64,000 nt of DNA from Rhizomys pruinosus (GCA_009823505.1 VZQC01006589.1:3907087-3971086); one strand, 5' to 3'; numbered from the stretch's first letter, positions 45,139 to 55,299 are shown. Translations and numbers: made by a program. The notes: generated by a model not told the origin, from the letters alone.

Positions 45139-45635
45139 TTTTTTTCCTAAATTTTATTCATGAATTCATACAAAATATTCCAGATCAATGTGTCTTAATC
45201 CTCATCCTCCTCATCCTCTTCATCCTGGTTAATCTGGAAGTAACGTAATTCATAGCTCTCTTTGCTGTTAGCTACTACGGGTAACCAATCACATAGATTA
45301 TTCTTCAAATACTTTTTGGTGATATATTTCAGATATCTTTTGGAAGAAGCCACTGCAGAAGTGACAGTGATCTTGCTCTTGCTCCTTTCAATGGTGACAA
45401 CCCCTCCACCAAGGTTCCCAGCCTTCCCGTTCACTTTGATTATCTCCTGAAGGAACTTATTGAAGTTGGCCACATCCATGATTCTGTCCTCCACAGGGTG
45501 GGTGCAGTCCAGCGTGAACGTCAAAACCTGCTTTTTTTTTTTTGCCCCCCTTCAAAACCTGCTCTTTTTGCCCCCCCCCCACTCACCACAAGCTTTTTCA
45601 TGGGCGCCATGGAGGCAGAGGAGGCAGAAAGATGA
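45137..45635 (-). pseudogene. RPL22 processed pseudogene
   Basis: Intronless minus-strand copy of the large-subunit ribosomal protein eL22 mRNA. The start ATGGCGCCCATGAAAAAGC lies at 45610, preceded by a GC-rich 5' UTR. The body contains [47 protein letters not shown] and [20 protein letters not shown]. It ends with the acidic tail and a TAA at 45195-45197, then AATAAA and a poly(A). The basic N-terminal segment is disrupted: a G-run/A-run motif (GGGGGGCAAAAA..GCAGGTTTTGA) is present twice and breaks the frame, while the rest (codons 45195-45524) is open. Several conserved residues have changed, including a lost Lys in KKNNL. It is therefore a dead retrocopy, not the parent gene. Confidence 0.92.
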
Positions 45636-45793
45636 AAATTTTTTTTCTCAATGAGCATTTAAGCATTGGGGAGACACCAGGTTTAACTAAAGTCTTGACA
45701 CTTTACAATATAAATAAAAAGAAACCATGACTATATAATCTTGGTGTCCTATCATGTGACCCTGGAACTTAATACTTTTTCTCCACCTTGTAT

Positions 45794-45797
<4 letters not shown>

Positions 45798-45830
<33 letters not shown>
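45798..45830 (+). repeat. (AT)n microsatellite
   Basis: About 16 AT dinucleotides. Confidence 0.95.
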
Positions 45831-45832
<2 letters not shown>

Positions 45833-46029
45833 CCTGAGTTGGATGATTTTCTTTCTTTCTTCTCTTTTTTTTCTTTTATTTTTCTAAAAGATGTCATGTT
45901 TTCCCAAAAGAAGTGTTTGAAGTTTCCTCCTTGGCAAGCCCAAACAATCATCAATCCTGCCCCTGTGCTCCACACTGGGGTCCCTCCCCCCATGGTCACC
46001 CAAATGAGGTCCAGCATGGCTTACAGTAT

Positions 46030-46175
46030 TTTCTTTTTTATTTATTTATTTCTTTTTCACCACCACGCCTGGCTTAAAGACAGTTCTTAGCCATCATGTG
46101 GGTGCTGGGACTCCAACCTGGGTCCTCTGCAAGAGCAGTCAGCACTCTTAACCACTGAGCCATCTCTCCAGCCCC
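46030..46175 (-). mobile_element. B2-B1 composite SINE, copy 4 (short B1)
   Basis: Read on the minus strand, a B2 head ends CTGTCTTTA/AGCCAGGCGTGGTGGTG and then goes straight to an A-rich tail, so only about 17 bases of B1 remain. GGCTTACAGTATT flanks the unit on both sides (near 46018 and 46178). The junction is the same as in copies 1-3. Confidence 0.8.
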
Positions 46176-46264
46176 AAGGCTTACAGTATTCTTTAGCCCA
46201 CAGTCAAACCATATCCAAAAGCCCTAGAACTCATAATCAGATGTAAACACAGAAAGCCCCACCC

Positions 46265-46450
46265 CTCTGTGTTAGTTATTTTTCTCATTGGTTTGACAAA
46301 ACACCTGACAAAACAACTCAAGGAAAAACTCATTTTGGCTTGCAGTTTGAGGGCACAGTTCCACAAAGGCAAGGAAGTCACAGGGACAAGCCCTGGTTGA
46401 ATTGCATCCACAGTTGGGAAGAAGCACAGAGAGATAAATTCTGGTTGTCA
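46265..46450 (+). repeat. Rodent interspersed repeat fragment
   Basis: GTTAGTTATTTTTCTCATTGG start, related to 8826-9172. Confidence 0.5.
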
Positions 46451-47514
46451 GATCCATTTTATGTTTTTATTTTAGTTCAGGACTTTGACCATGGGTTGGT
46501 GTGACCCACATTCCTCCACTACATTTCTAAAAACACATCCCTAAGCACATTCAGAGGTATGTGCCCATGGCAATTATAAATCCAGTCAAGTCAACATTGA
46601 AGGTTAAGCATCACAGACAGAAAATACTTCTCCCCAAACACACAATTGCTAATAAATAGAAAGGACAATAAGTACAAAGACTAGCTCACATCCCCAAACG
46701 AACAAACAACAGAGACAAAGGTAGACCTTTGTATTCATGCTTGTGTCAATAAACGGCCACATAAGTCTCTTGTCAGGAAGGATGATCTCCACCACAGAGG
46801 AAGCACACAATTACCCATAGGAGAAAACTGCCCTCAGCCTTGAAAACTGCCCTCAGCCCCTTTCCCATTTCTGCTGGATCTCCTCTTTCCATTAGGAGAA
46901 AATAAAGGTTGGGATCCTAAATGGAAGCTAAGAGCATGTTTGTTCATGACTTCAGAACAGAGAGCAGCAAGCAAAATTCATGACTGGATACAAGGTGTAT
47001 GGCCACAGCATTGACCACTGTCATCCACACAAGAAAAGTTGACCAAGTCTGATGGACGGAGTTGCTGAAGAGTCCGTGATGGGTTGGAAATGGTTTCACT
47101 GTGTCCACCAAGAGTTTGTGCTTTGGACCTTGGCTCCAGTTGAGGTCACGTGAAAGCTGGTGGGTTGAGAGATGGGTCCGAGTGAAAGGCTGCTCCTGAC
47201 TCCATCCTATATTTTAGCCTATGATGTGGTGAATTAAATGTGTACACTCCTTCCTCCTAATCCTGTCCAAAGAAGAAAAGTCAAAGGCACACCAAGGATC
47301 CTAACTCAAATATGGCATTGGGGTGTGACACGGAGGGGAGAAAAGTAGTGAAGTCCCACCCAGGATGCTTTCAGGATTGGACTCAACAGTGTGGGGGCTG
47401 AGACTGGACCGGGACATGGAGCACTGATCATGAACATGACTCATTTTTGTCTGTCCCCCTCTGCTGGTCCCAGAGATACACAGTGGCAACTTCTTGTTGG
47501 TGACCAGCTAGTTC
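46451..47514. other. 3' flank of Slc22a13, possible 3' UTR
   Basis: Lies downstream of the Slc22a13 stop on the minus strand. A minus-strand AATAAA near 46465-46472 is a candidate poly(A) signal. The transcript end cannot be fixed from sequence alone. Confidence 0.4.
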
Positions 47515-47620
47515 TTAATGACCATAATCAGAAGAAGCAATGCTCCCAGTAGCTGAACTCAGACTAGAAGTCCTTCCCGTGGCCATCGTTTCTTTTTCTG
47601 GGGGCAATGTCTTTGAGGAC
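47515..47620 (-). CDS. Slc22a13: Slc22a13 exon 10 (coding end)
   Basis: 106 bases, residues 521-555 and [22 protein letters not shown] matches the family C-tail; the last residues (..SSDYGH) differ from human. CTGTAG acceptor. Confidence 0.88.
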
Positions 47621-50600
47621 CTACAGGGAACAAAAGGCAATTAGCGGCTGCCTAGGAAGGGGTCCCATGACAGCCCTCTAACCGTCACCTGCTCAGTAGG
47701 AAGGATGTGACCTAAAACAGTCAGATGTCTCGGTGGGGTACCGTGTGGGCCGCTAAGCCCCATGCAGTCGCGGCGATGGGGGAGGCTTAACAACTATAGG
47801 GAGAGGGCTGCCAATGTGAAGTCCGGCCAGGCAGCTGCTCACCGCGAGTGGTGCCCCTGCTCCAGGTCCTGGATGGTGTCCTTCAGGGACTGCCCCCGAG
47901 TCTCTGGCAGTAGAGCACACAGCAGGCCCGCCCCGATGGGAAAGCTGCCAAAGATGACCATGGGGGCCGCCGCACTGTACTGCTCCAGCAGAATCACCAG
48001 CGGCGTGATGATGCCGCCGATTCTGGAGAAGATGCTCACCAGCCCCATGCCCGTCTGCCTGGGAGAGCAGCACAGGCAGAACTGTGTATGTGGACACTAC
48101 CCCAGGAGGCCAGGGTCTCCAGCCTCATTGGCTCTATCCAGTGTCTGTTTCCTGTTCCAGCAAGCCCCTCCCACCTCCAGTCCACCCTGGGAGCTTGCCA
48201 CTCTCTCTCCTGTCACTTCTAAAGGCCCAACTGGCCTTCCCCACTCCTGAATGTTCCTTCTCTTGAGACAGTTCTCTTTCTGGTCCTACATTCTGGTCCT
48301 GATAAGGTCAGGGCACACCTAAGTCCAGCTCTGTCTTCCAAGGTCATAGGGACAGCCTGGCGGGTAGCTCTAGATTTCAGCTGTGGTACAGGGGCAGAGG
48401 GAAGGCCGACATCAGCTGCCTCAGCAGAGAAGCTGAAGCCTCAGGGCAGCTCTCACCTGATGACGGTGGGAAAGAGCTCGGCAGTGTACACATAGGACAT
48501 GGTGAAGGCAGCAGACGTGGTGAATTTCCCCACCACGGCCAGCACCGTGACCACCACGGGAAGATCTGGGGGAGGATGCAGGTCAGCCATGGACAGGAGG
48601 CCAACCCATCACCCAGGCCCTGCCCACCACGGTGTCTGCCCACACTCCTCATCCCTCTACCCCAAGCCCCAGGTCAGCCCTTATTCCTGAACGGGAGTGG
48701 TGGTGATGGGTCTAGCCCCAGCAGGGAGGAAGAAGGTGGGAACCACCAGTTTGGTACCTGTTGGGATGAAGATGATGATGATGCACACGAGGCCACCCAG
48801 AGTCAGAGCTCCCAATAGGCTCCACTTGCGACCCAGCCTCTCCATCATCAAGATGCTTAAAAGACGGCCTGGCACCTCCACTGCTCCGAATATCAGCTGT
48901 GTCAGGTAGATGTCCAGGCCAAAGTCCCCCACTTGGAGGCCAAGGCCATAGTATCCCAGACTGTTCACAAACCTACAAAGCACCCTTGGGTCACTGCTCA
49001 GTGTATACCATGTTGTGCCCAGAGAAGGAGCCTGGTCCAGCTGGAGAGGGTGAGAAGCATATCCATTGAACTATCCCACCATCCCAGTGACACACAGAAG
49101 GGCAGCCATGGCCCTCTGGCTCTGTCCTCAAGGAGGGACAAGGCCCTGGGCACTCACCAGACAGCAATGAGAATCAGGGTCACCTTTCGGAGCTGGGGGT
49201 GTCTGAAAAGATCCAAGGCATTCCCTGAGGGACCTGTCTTCTCTGGGACCAGCTGGAAGGAAGGGCAGAGTAAGGGCCAGGCACAGGGTTGGGAGTCTGT
49301 TTGAGGCAGCGCTGAGCCTGAGTCTGCTGCAGGTACCTGGCTCAGGAGCTCTGGAGGAAGTGGCCGCCTGTTCACTGAGGCTGCCTTCTGGAGCAGATGT
49401 TTGGCCTCCTCTATCTTCCCCTGGGCAAGCAGCCATCGTGGAGATTCGGGCAGAACGCTGCCAAACATAAACGGCTATGACCTCGGGTTCTGGAGTCCTG
49501 TGCAGCCCTCCCAGTGTTCCAGTGCACACTGAGCCTCCCTCTCCACCTTCATGGGATCTGTCTTCTGAGTCCTGCCAGCACTCCCAACAAAGGGTGCCTG
49601 CTGGCAAGCATCCCCTTACCAGAAGTAGAAGAAGAGCAGGAAGACAGGTGTGGTCCCTATGATCTGAAGGAGTCTCCAGTTTCGGACACCGTAGGCCAGG
49701 CCTGCCAGCACCATCAGCCCCAGGGCAAAATTCATCTGGGTCAAGATCATGGCCCGAGTCCTCCATGAGGGCCCGACCCACTCCGAAACTGTAGAAATAG
49801 AAGGTAAGCCTGGGCCAGACTCTGACCACTCACTCTTGTTGATTTCCAGGTAGAAGTCAGTCAAGTATGAGCCTCAGCTGTAGCACAGGCAGCTCTGCTC
49901 TGGCCTCCTGAGCTTCATCTGACTGACACTGAACCCACAGGCAATTTAAGGCCTGTGAGGAGCTCAGGACTCAGACTGTACCTGAAGGCTCCAGGGCCTA
50001 GCTACTCACCGAGAATAATGGTACTTAACATATAGCCAGCGACAGCAGTAGCCGAGAAAAAGCGCAGGGCCATGTAGAGCTCAAAATTGGGCACAAAGGC
50101 TGTGGCCAGGCCTGTGATGCCTGACAGGAGCAGCTGTACCAGTAGAGAGGCTCTGCGGCCGATCCTGAGGTGAAGAGAGACAGGTCTGTGGGAGGAGCAG
50201 GCCTTCCTAGGATTGAATCAAGGGAGAGTGAGGAAGCCCTATGCTGGGGTCTCTGTCAGATGGAGGAAGTATGGCCTTTCCTTGGGGCCCCGCTGGAGGG
50301 TGGGCCACATGGAAAGCACCAGGGGAATAATACCAGGAGCCTAAAGGATCACTGGATCAATAACACATACCAGTCACAGACGGGCCCAAAGACAAGGGCC
50401 CCAACAAGAAGTCCAGCCATGAACACTGACTGAGAGGTCTCCTTGAGGTAATTCCGATCACACACTAGGTCAAACTGAGAAAGAATCAAGACATATAAGA
50501 TTAAATATAGTAGTGAGGGACAACTTCACCATCCAAGCCCCAAGGTCCTATGTTGGTACCATGTTGGAACCACGGGTATCACAGTGAAATCACTGAGCAC

Positions 50601-51745
50601 AGGGTTTGGTTTTGTTTTGTTTTTGTCTTTCTGAGACAGGGTCTCCCTTTAGTTCCAACTGACCTAGAGCTCACTTTGTAGACCAGGCTGGCCTTGAATT
50701 CACAGAGATCCACCTGCCTCTGCCTCCTGAGTGCTGGGATTAAAGGCATGTGCCACGACACTCAGTTCAGTACAGAGTTACGTAGCTATCTTTGAATTCT
50801 GGCAGATATCACACAAACTACCAGCCAGATGCAGGCAGGCCAAGATCTAGAGAGATGTTGGGAATGTAGGATGCCATGCAAGAAAGCATGAGGACGGATG
50901 AGTGAACATGAAAAGAGACAGGGTATGACAGGAAGACAGGAGAAGAGGACCCCAGGCAGAGCTGAGGAAATGGACAGATGGAAGTGGGGAGGTACAAGAG
51001 GTTGGGCAGGAATCAAGGCAGGCAGTTAGTTGGGCAGATGGACAGAGGGACAATGCAAGAGACAGAGGATACTGAAAATTGATCAGACACATGGACAGCA
51101 GAGCAGTCAGGGCAAATGAGAGAGGTGTCTGGAGTCAGCCAGCATGCAGAGCTCAAAGCTGAGCACAGAGGCTGTGGGCAGTCCCATGATGCCCAACAGG
51201 AGCATCAGGATTCTGTACCAAGATGGCTGGCAAAGGGGAAAACAGGTATGTAGATGGTCACCCATACAGGCATAGGGACAGAAGACAGCAGCAAGCAGCA
51301 ACCAAAGACATAGGGTTAGAGGAACAGACAAAACATTATGCAAAAGACAGAAAATAGGCAATCCTACCTCATTCTTTAGAGACTGAGGCCGGTTCTCAGG
51401 ATACTCCCACCCTGTCTCACAGGATTGTGTCTCATTGAAGTGATGGTTTGCGATGTCTTCCAGGCTGGCATTGTTAGGGGGTGGCCGGAACATAAGACAG
51501 GACTCCAGTCTGCCTGCAGTGTCATTGGGTATGCTTAGGGCCAGCTGCTCGGCAACACTCAGGTTGAAAGTGTGGTTCTTGACCCAGATCACTGAACAGT
51601 GGTGGGCTTCATCCAGAACCATGAAGACCTGGCCAAACACGAAGAATGCAGACAGTAAGTTGGGGATCCCCATCAGAACCATCACTCGTACCTGGAAGCG
51701 ACCAAAGTCGCCTACTTCAGCCAGTATCTGAGCAAACTGAGCCAT
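47515..51745 (-). CDS. Slc22a13: Slc22a13, organic anion transporter OAT10
   Basis: SLC22-family MFS transporter. Family knowledge: OAT10 works at the apical membrane of kidney proximal tubule, exchanging nicotinate, urate and related organic anions. Ten exons assemble to 555 codons with GT/AG borders and no internal stop: 51368-51745, 50371-50474, 50010-50164, 49620-49788, 49337-49457, 49159-49253, 48758-48972, 48457-48565, 47843-48058 and 47515-47620; human is about 551 residues. Seen in the protein: a large extracellular loop after TM1 with five N-X-S/T sites (N57, N61, N74, N92, N104) and cysteines C50, C83, C109; the SLC22 signature EWVGPSWRT in exon 4; motif-A loops VCDWIGRR (exons 2/3) and ERLGRKW (exon 7); and PETRGQSL after TM12. 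Odd points: Trp161 within motif A, where Arg is usual, and Cys269 in place of a usual Trp. It appears intact. A rodent paralogue (Slc22a13b type) is the alternative assignment. Confidence 0.93.
47843..48058 (-). CDS. Slc22a13: Slc22a13 exon 9
   Basis: 216 bases, residues 449-521, [16 protein letters not shown] to [15 protein letters not shown] acceptor, GTGAGC donor. If the donor were skipped the next in-frame codon is TGA, so an alternative short C-terminus is possible. Confidence 0.93.
48457..48565 (-). CDS. Slc22a13: Slc22a13 exon 8
   Basis: 109 bases, residues 413-449, [14 protein letters not shown] to [16 protein letters not shown] acceptor, GTGAGA donor. Confidence 0.93.
48758..48972 (-). 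CDS. Slc22a13: Slc22a13 exon 7
   Basis: 215 bases, residues 341-413. Contains [18 protein letters not shown] and the second RK-W motif. TTGTAG acceptor, GTACCA donor. Confidence 0.94.
49159..49253 (-). CDS. Slc22a13: Slc22a13 exon 6
   Basis: 95 bases, residues 310-341, [19 protein letters not shown] to ILIAV. TTCCAG acceptor, GTGAGT donor. Confidence 0.94.
49337..49457 (-). CDS. Slc22a13: Slc22a13 exon 5
   Basis: 121 bases, residues 269-309, [14 protein letters not shown] to PPELLSQ. GGCAG acceptor, GTACCT donor. Confidence 0.93.
49620..49788 (-). CDS. Slc22a13: Slc22a13 exon 4
   Basis: 169 bases, residues 213-269. Contains [13 protein letters not shown] and [20 protein letters not shown] acceptor, GTAAGG donor. 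Confidence 0.94.
50010..50164 (-). CDS. Slc22a13: Slc22a13 exon 3
   Basis: 155 bases, residues 161-213: [24 protein letters not shown] and STIIL. CCTCAG acceptor, GTGAGT donor. Confidence 0.93.
50371..50474 (-). CDS. Slc22a13: Slc22a13 exon 2
   Basis: 104 bases, residues 127-161, [16 protein letters not shown] to VCD. TCTCAG acceptor, GTATGT donor, phase 2. Confidence 0.93.
50610..50767 (-). mobile_element. B1 SINE in Slc22a13 intron 1
   Basis: Near-complete B1, same orientation as the gene. Confidence 0.92.
51138..51210 (-). pseudogene. Relic of an exon-3-like segment in intron 1
   Basis: On the minus strand it reads [21 protein letters not shown], against [23 protein letters not shown] of exon 3. 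By eye about 55 of 66 bases match exon 3 (near 50065-50135). It has no matching acceptor or donor and lies between exon 1 and exon 2, out of order. It is best read as a decayed partial duplication of this gene or of a neighbouring SLC22 paralogue. Confidence 0.7.
51368..51745 (-). CDS. Slc22a13: Slc22a13 exon 1 (coding)
   Basis: Codons 1-126, [17 protein letters not shown] to LKNE, ending at a GTAGGA donor in phase 0. It holds TM1 and the glycosylated extracellular loop. The start is chosen because the sequence matches the family N-terminus. Confidence 0.95.
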
Positions 51746-51836
51746 GTCTACAGGTCAGTTGTCAACTTGGGAAGACAAGCCAGCTCTCAAACTTCGCTCT
51801 GGGGTAGTAGCTCATCTGGGCAGTAGTGATAGTTGC

Positions 51837-51849
51837 ATTAATGTTTAAC
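51837..51849 (-). promoter_or_regulatory. HNF1-like palindromic site
   Basis: Minus strand GTTAAACATTAAT matches the HNF1 consensus GTTAATNATTAAC at 10 of 12 defined positions, about 92 bases upstream of the Slc22a13 ATG. HNF1 factors are established regulators of several renal SLC22 genes. Confidence 0.5.
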
Positions 51850-51875
51850 CCAGCCTTGCTAAGCTCCACCTGTTG

Positions 51876-51882
51876 ATTTATA
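51876..51882 (-). promoter_or_regulatory. TATA-like box of Slc22a13
   Basis: TATAAAT on the minus strand, about 131 bases upstream of the ATG; a start near 51850 would give a 5' UTR of roughly 105 nt. An AGATAAGG GATA-type motif lies just upstream. Confidence 0.4.
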
Positions 51883-51889
51883 CCTTATC

Positions 51890-52418
51890 TCCATAGCCAG
51901 TCACCTTCAACAAAATGATAATGGTAATGATAAAGCAAGATAATAGTAAAAATAATAGCTCACAGCTGTCAACCTCATGCGGTCACCAACTGTAACATTT
52001 TAAACTCAGATCCTTAGAGTATGTGCAATACTCTAAGAGACACTCATCTCTTCCAGGGACTGGCGACCACTAGAAATAGGGAATATATCAGTTGCAAAGC
52101 AAGAACCCTCATGACAATGGTCTTACTCAGCACTGAACCCTGGAACCCTGCACACATAGTACAATACTGACCTGCCAGGAAAGGCATGCAGGAAAGGCAT
52201 GCTTACTATTGCAATAGTTGCAAGACTGTTTATGGGAGTAACTGATTATTCACTTGATTAGATTTGAGGCCTGTTCCACAGGAAAGAATTCATGGTTGGT
52301 ACTGTAAACATGGTCACAACCCATGGATATGGAACTCACTGGCCCTAGGGGAGAAACTATTGACTTTTTTTCTGAATAGTCATGAGGTCAAACTATCGTC
52401 TAAATATTTGGGGGGGTG
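51890..52418. other. Slc22a13 upstream flank, no gene
   Basis: No recognisable gene or repeat. The 60-codon ORF at 52264 is unsupported. Confidence 0.5.
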
Positions 52419-52630
52419 GGTATTTATTTTTATTTTATGTCTATGAGTATTATGCCTGCATGTGTGTAAATGCACCTATGTTGTGCAGTGCCCCCAGAAG
52501 AAAAGGGTGTTAGATCTCCTGGAACTGGAGGTACAAATGGTTGTTAGCCACTATGTGGGTGCTGGGATTTGAATCTGAGTCCTCTGCAGGAACAGTCAGT
52601 ACTCTTAACCACTGAGACATCTCTCCAGCC
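52419..52630 (-). mobile_element. B2-like SINE
   Basis: Minus-strand B2 family copy ending ACATCTCTCCAGCCC. Confidence 0.85.
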
Positions 52631-52639
52631 CTAAATGTT

Positions 52640-52885
52640 TATGTATTTATCCATAGAGGCGTGCCCTCGATCTTGGTCAGAGAGGCTTCGTACTGCAGTG
52701 GGTAGTAGTTAATGCAGAGCCACAACTTCTCAAAGTGTTGACAATGAGTGACTGTGAGTGGTGAGCCAGAGGGAACACCCATGTCAATCCCTCACTCCAA
52801 AGTAGGACACATCACAGAAGAGAGGCTGAAGAATGGAAAGATCGATTGGGAGGAGTGCTGTGAAATGCTGGCCTCTAGAAGTGGT
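52640..52885 (+). mobile_element. L1-related fragment, probable
   Basis: CGTGCCCTCGATCTTGGTCAG to GAGTGCTGTGAAATGCTG is a common rodent repeat sequence, probably L1-derived, continuing into the ORF2 end at 52886. Confidence 0.5.
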
Positions 52886-53311
52886 ACAGCAGCTGTGGTT
52901 ATGCATACAAGATCAAGCCAGTTAAAAACTCGAGCATTTTGGAAGTGGAAACCATCTAAATGTCTATCATCTTATGAATGCATGAAGAAACCATGGCACA
53001 TATATACAGTGGAATACTATTCACCATAAAACAGAATGAAATCCTGACTTTTGTAATAACATACATGAAACTAGAGATCATTGTGTTAACTGAAATAAGC
53101 CAGTCACAGAAAGATAAATACCACATGCTCTCACATGTGAAATCTTTTTTTTTCTCTTTTTTTATTGATGTTTTGTGTATTTCATATATCATTTTCCAAT
53201 TCAGTTCAGGCATATATCCCCTTCCCTTCCCCCCACCCCACCCCTACCCATCCCAGATCATGCATTCTGCTGTAACTTTTCTGCGTCTTTCTCTGTTTTT
53301 TTTTTTTTTCA
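52886..53311 (+). repeat. Inverted-repeat left arm (L1 ORF2 end + reversed L1 tail)
   Basis: 52886-53144 is the sense end of L1 ORF2 (GGAATACTATTCACCATAAA). 53145-53311 is an L1 3' tail in antisense. The whole arm is repeated inverted at 54311-54731. Confidence 0.9.
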
Positions 53312-54310
53312 TTGCTCTGAATCAACAATGGATTATTCTGCCAAGGAGATGTTGGCCAGGGATCCAAGCCCCCACAAAAGGTAGAAGGCTCCTTGCCTCC
53401 AAAACTGGGATATCTGCAGGAAGAGAGGAGAATAAGGCCCTGCTGTTGAGACCTGAAGTTAACATGGGAGATGTATGAGACCCACTTAAGTTACAGATGG
53501 TCTCTGAATCCAGAGAGTGTTACCAAAGGCCACTAAAGCAAATAGGTCTCCTTGAGTCAAAGCAAGACTCCTCCGTCAGCACCAGCACACCTCATCTGGC
53601 CTGGAAAAGCTTGTGCAGCAGTGGCAGCCATATGTCTGTATATCCCAACTCTAATTGGCTATTAGCTCTCTCCTTGGAGGAAAACAGGCTGATGCCACAA
53701 ACTTGTCATCCTCTAGTGTTAGGAGACATTATAAGCCACAAAGACTGTCATACTTAACAGGAAGAAAATGTAATTCTGAATTACATACCATCCAAAAACT
53801 GTCATACAAAGTAACCTACAATAACAATAGTATGTTTAAACCTATATATCTAATTGCGTGTGCTTCATTGTAGGATTGAAAGGCTATATTATTAACTGTT
53901 TAAGTCCCTAATATCTAATTGCATGTGCTTCATTAGTAGGTTTTTTTTTATGCGCTGGAGCTGGCAGCCCATGAAAGAAAACAGCCCCAGAATTGACTAG
54001 AGACCAAGAACAGCTCCAAGAGAAAGTTGACTGTGTTTTGCTTTCTCATCCACCGTGCCCCTTTTCTAAGCCTAGAAATCTGCGGAAGAGGGGGCATGGT
54101 AGATAGTAAGGGCTACGGTTTGGGGTGAATGTGAAACTAAACAATATAGACTGGACACTCATTTGATCAACTTGATTGAACATACAAGACCCCCCCCTGC
54201 TGGATGGTGGGACCCATAGAGCTGTGTGGGTCTTGGCACAACTGCTCCGGAAATTGGTTTTACATGAAGGATGCTTGTACTCACAGATAATCACTACTGT
54301 TAAAAAAAAT
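53312..54310 (+). mobile_element. L1 3' UTR module (spacer of the inverted repeat)
   Basis: Copy of the 3255-4440 module in plus orientation (TTAACATGGGAG, CAAAGGCCACTAAA, TTATAAGCCAC blocks). It continues smoothly into the tail part of the right arm. Confidence 0.75.
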
Positions 54311-54731
54311 TGAAAAAAAAAAAACAGAGAAAGACGCAGAAAAAGTTACAGCAGAATGATGATCTGGGATGGGTAGGGGTGGGTGGGGGAAGGGAAGGGG
54401 ATATATGCCTGAACTGAATGGAAAATGATATATGAAATACAACAAAACAAAATAGAAAAAAGAGAAAAAAAAAGATTTCAACATGTGAGAGCATGTGGTA
54501 TTTATCTTTCTGTGACTGGCTTATTTCAGTTAACACAATGATCTCTAGTTTCTGTATGTTATTACAAAAGTCGGATTTCATTCTGTTTTATGGTGAATAG
54601 TATTCCACTGTATATATGTGCCATGGTTTCTTCATGCATTCATAAGATGATAGACATTTAGATGGTTTCCACTTTCCAAAATGCTCGAGTTTTTAACTGG
54701 CTGATCTTGTATGCATAACCACAGCTGCTGT
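54311..54731 (-). repeat. Inverted-repeat right arm, ends at an N
   Basis: Reverse complement of 52886-53311. In the first 250 bases compared, the only differences I see are five single-base indels and no substitutions. Position 54732, just past the arm, is an undetermined base. Confidence 0.9.
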
Positions 54732-54732
54732 N

Positions 54733-55064
54733 TCCTGTATTAATATATTTTGCTTAAGTGCATAGCTTAAGGAGACTTTAGCATTGTATTTGGTTCTGAA
54801 TAGAGAATAATCCCCCTCACAATTTCTATGTCCATTAGTCAATCAAAGAAGGCAGTTCTACTGATTTTACAAGAGAATACCTCTATAACAGCTGGCTCCA
54901 ATCTACAGCTGGAGAACGACCTCATCATCCTCATATTTCTCCTTATTCTATGGGGGGAGTTAAGAAAGTCTCTTGTATTAAAACCTTTGTGGCACCTAGA
55001 AGGTAAGCTTCATTAGGATTCATTAAAAATTGTTGTTACCAGTAGGATCCAGAGAGGGGCCTGG
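54733..55064. other. No gene recognised
   Basis: Starts TCCTGTATTAATATATT, which matches the outer edge of the L1 module at 63757-63771. Confidence 0.5.
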
Positions 55065-55288
55065 TGTTTTTTAATTTTATATGCATGAGTGTTTTGCCTG
55101 CATGTATGTAAGTACATCCATGTCATGCAATGCCCATAGAGGTCAGAAGAAGAGGGTGTCAGATCCCCCTGGAACTGGAGTTACAGATGGTTGTTAGCTA
55201 CCATGTGGGTGCTGGGAACCAAACCCCGGTCCTCTGCAAGAGTAACCAGTGCTCATCCCTTCCTTCATCGGCCATCTCTCCAGCCCTT
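55065..55288 (-). mobile_element. B2-like SINE
   Basis: Minus-strand B2 family copy. Confidence 0.88.
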
Positions 55289-55299
55289 CAACTTCTCAC

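Noticed and set aside
45195..45524. A functional RPL22 gene
   Set aside because: It is intronless, has a poly(A) tail and has a broken N-terminus, so it is a processed pseudogene.
49128..49829. 233-codon minus ORF overlapping Slc22a13 exons 4-6
   Set aside because: It is in another frame and crosses introns; it is a shadow of the real exons.
51107..51745. A 212-codon single-exon ORF starting at the Slc22a13 ATG
   Set aside because: It reads through the GT donor at 51367 into intron 1; the spliced model matches the family far better.
53175..53478. Twin-priming inversion as the cause of the L1 inverted repeat
   Set aside because: Twin priming inverts the upstream part of one L1 once; it does not copy the same tail and ORF2 end on both sides of a 1-kb spacer.
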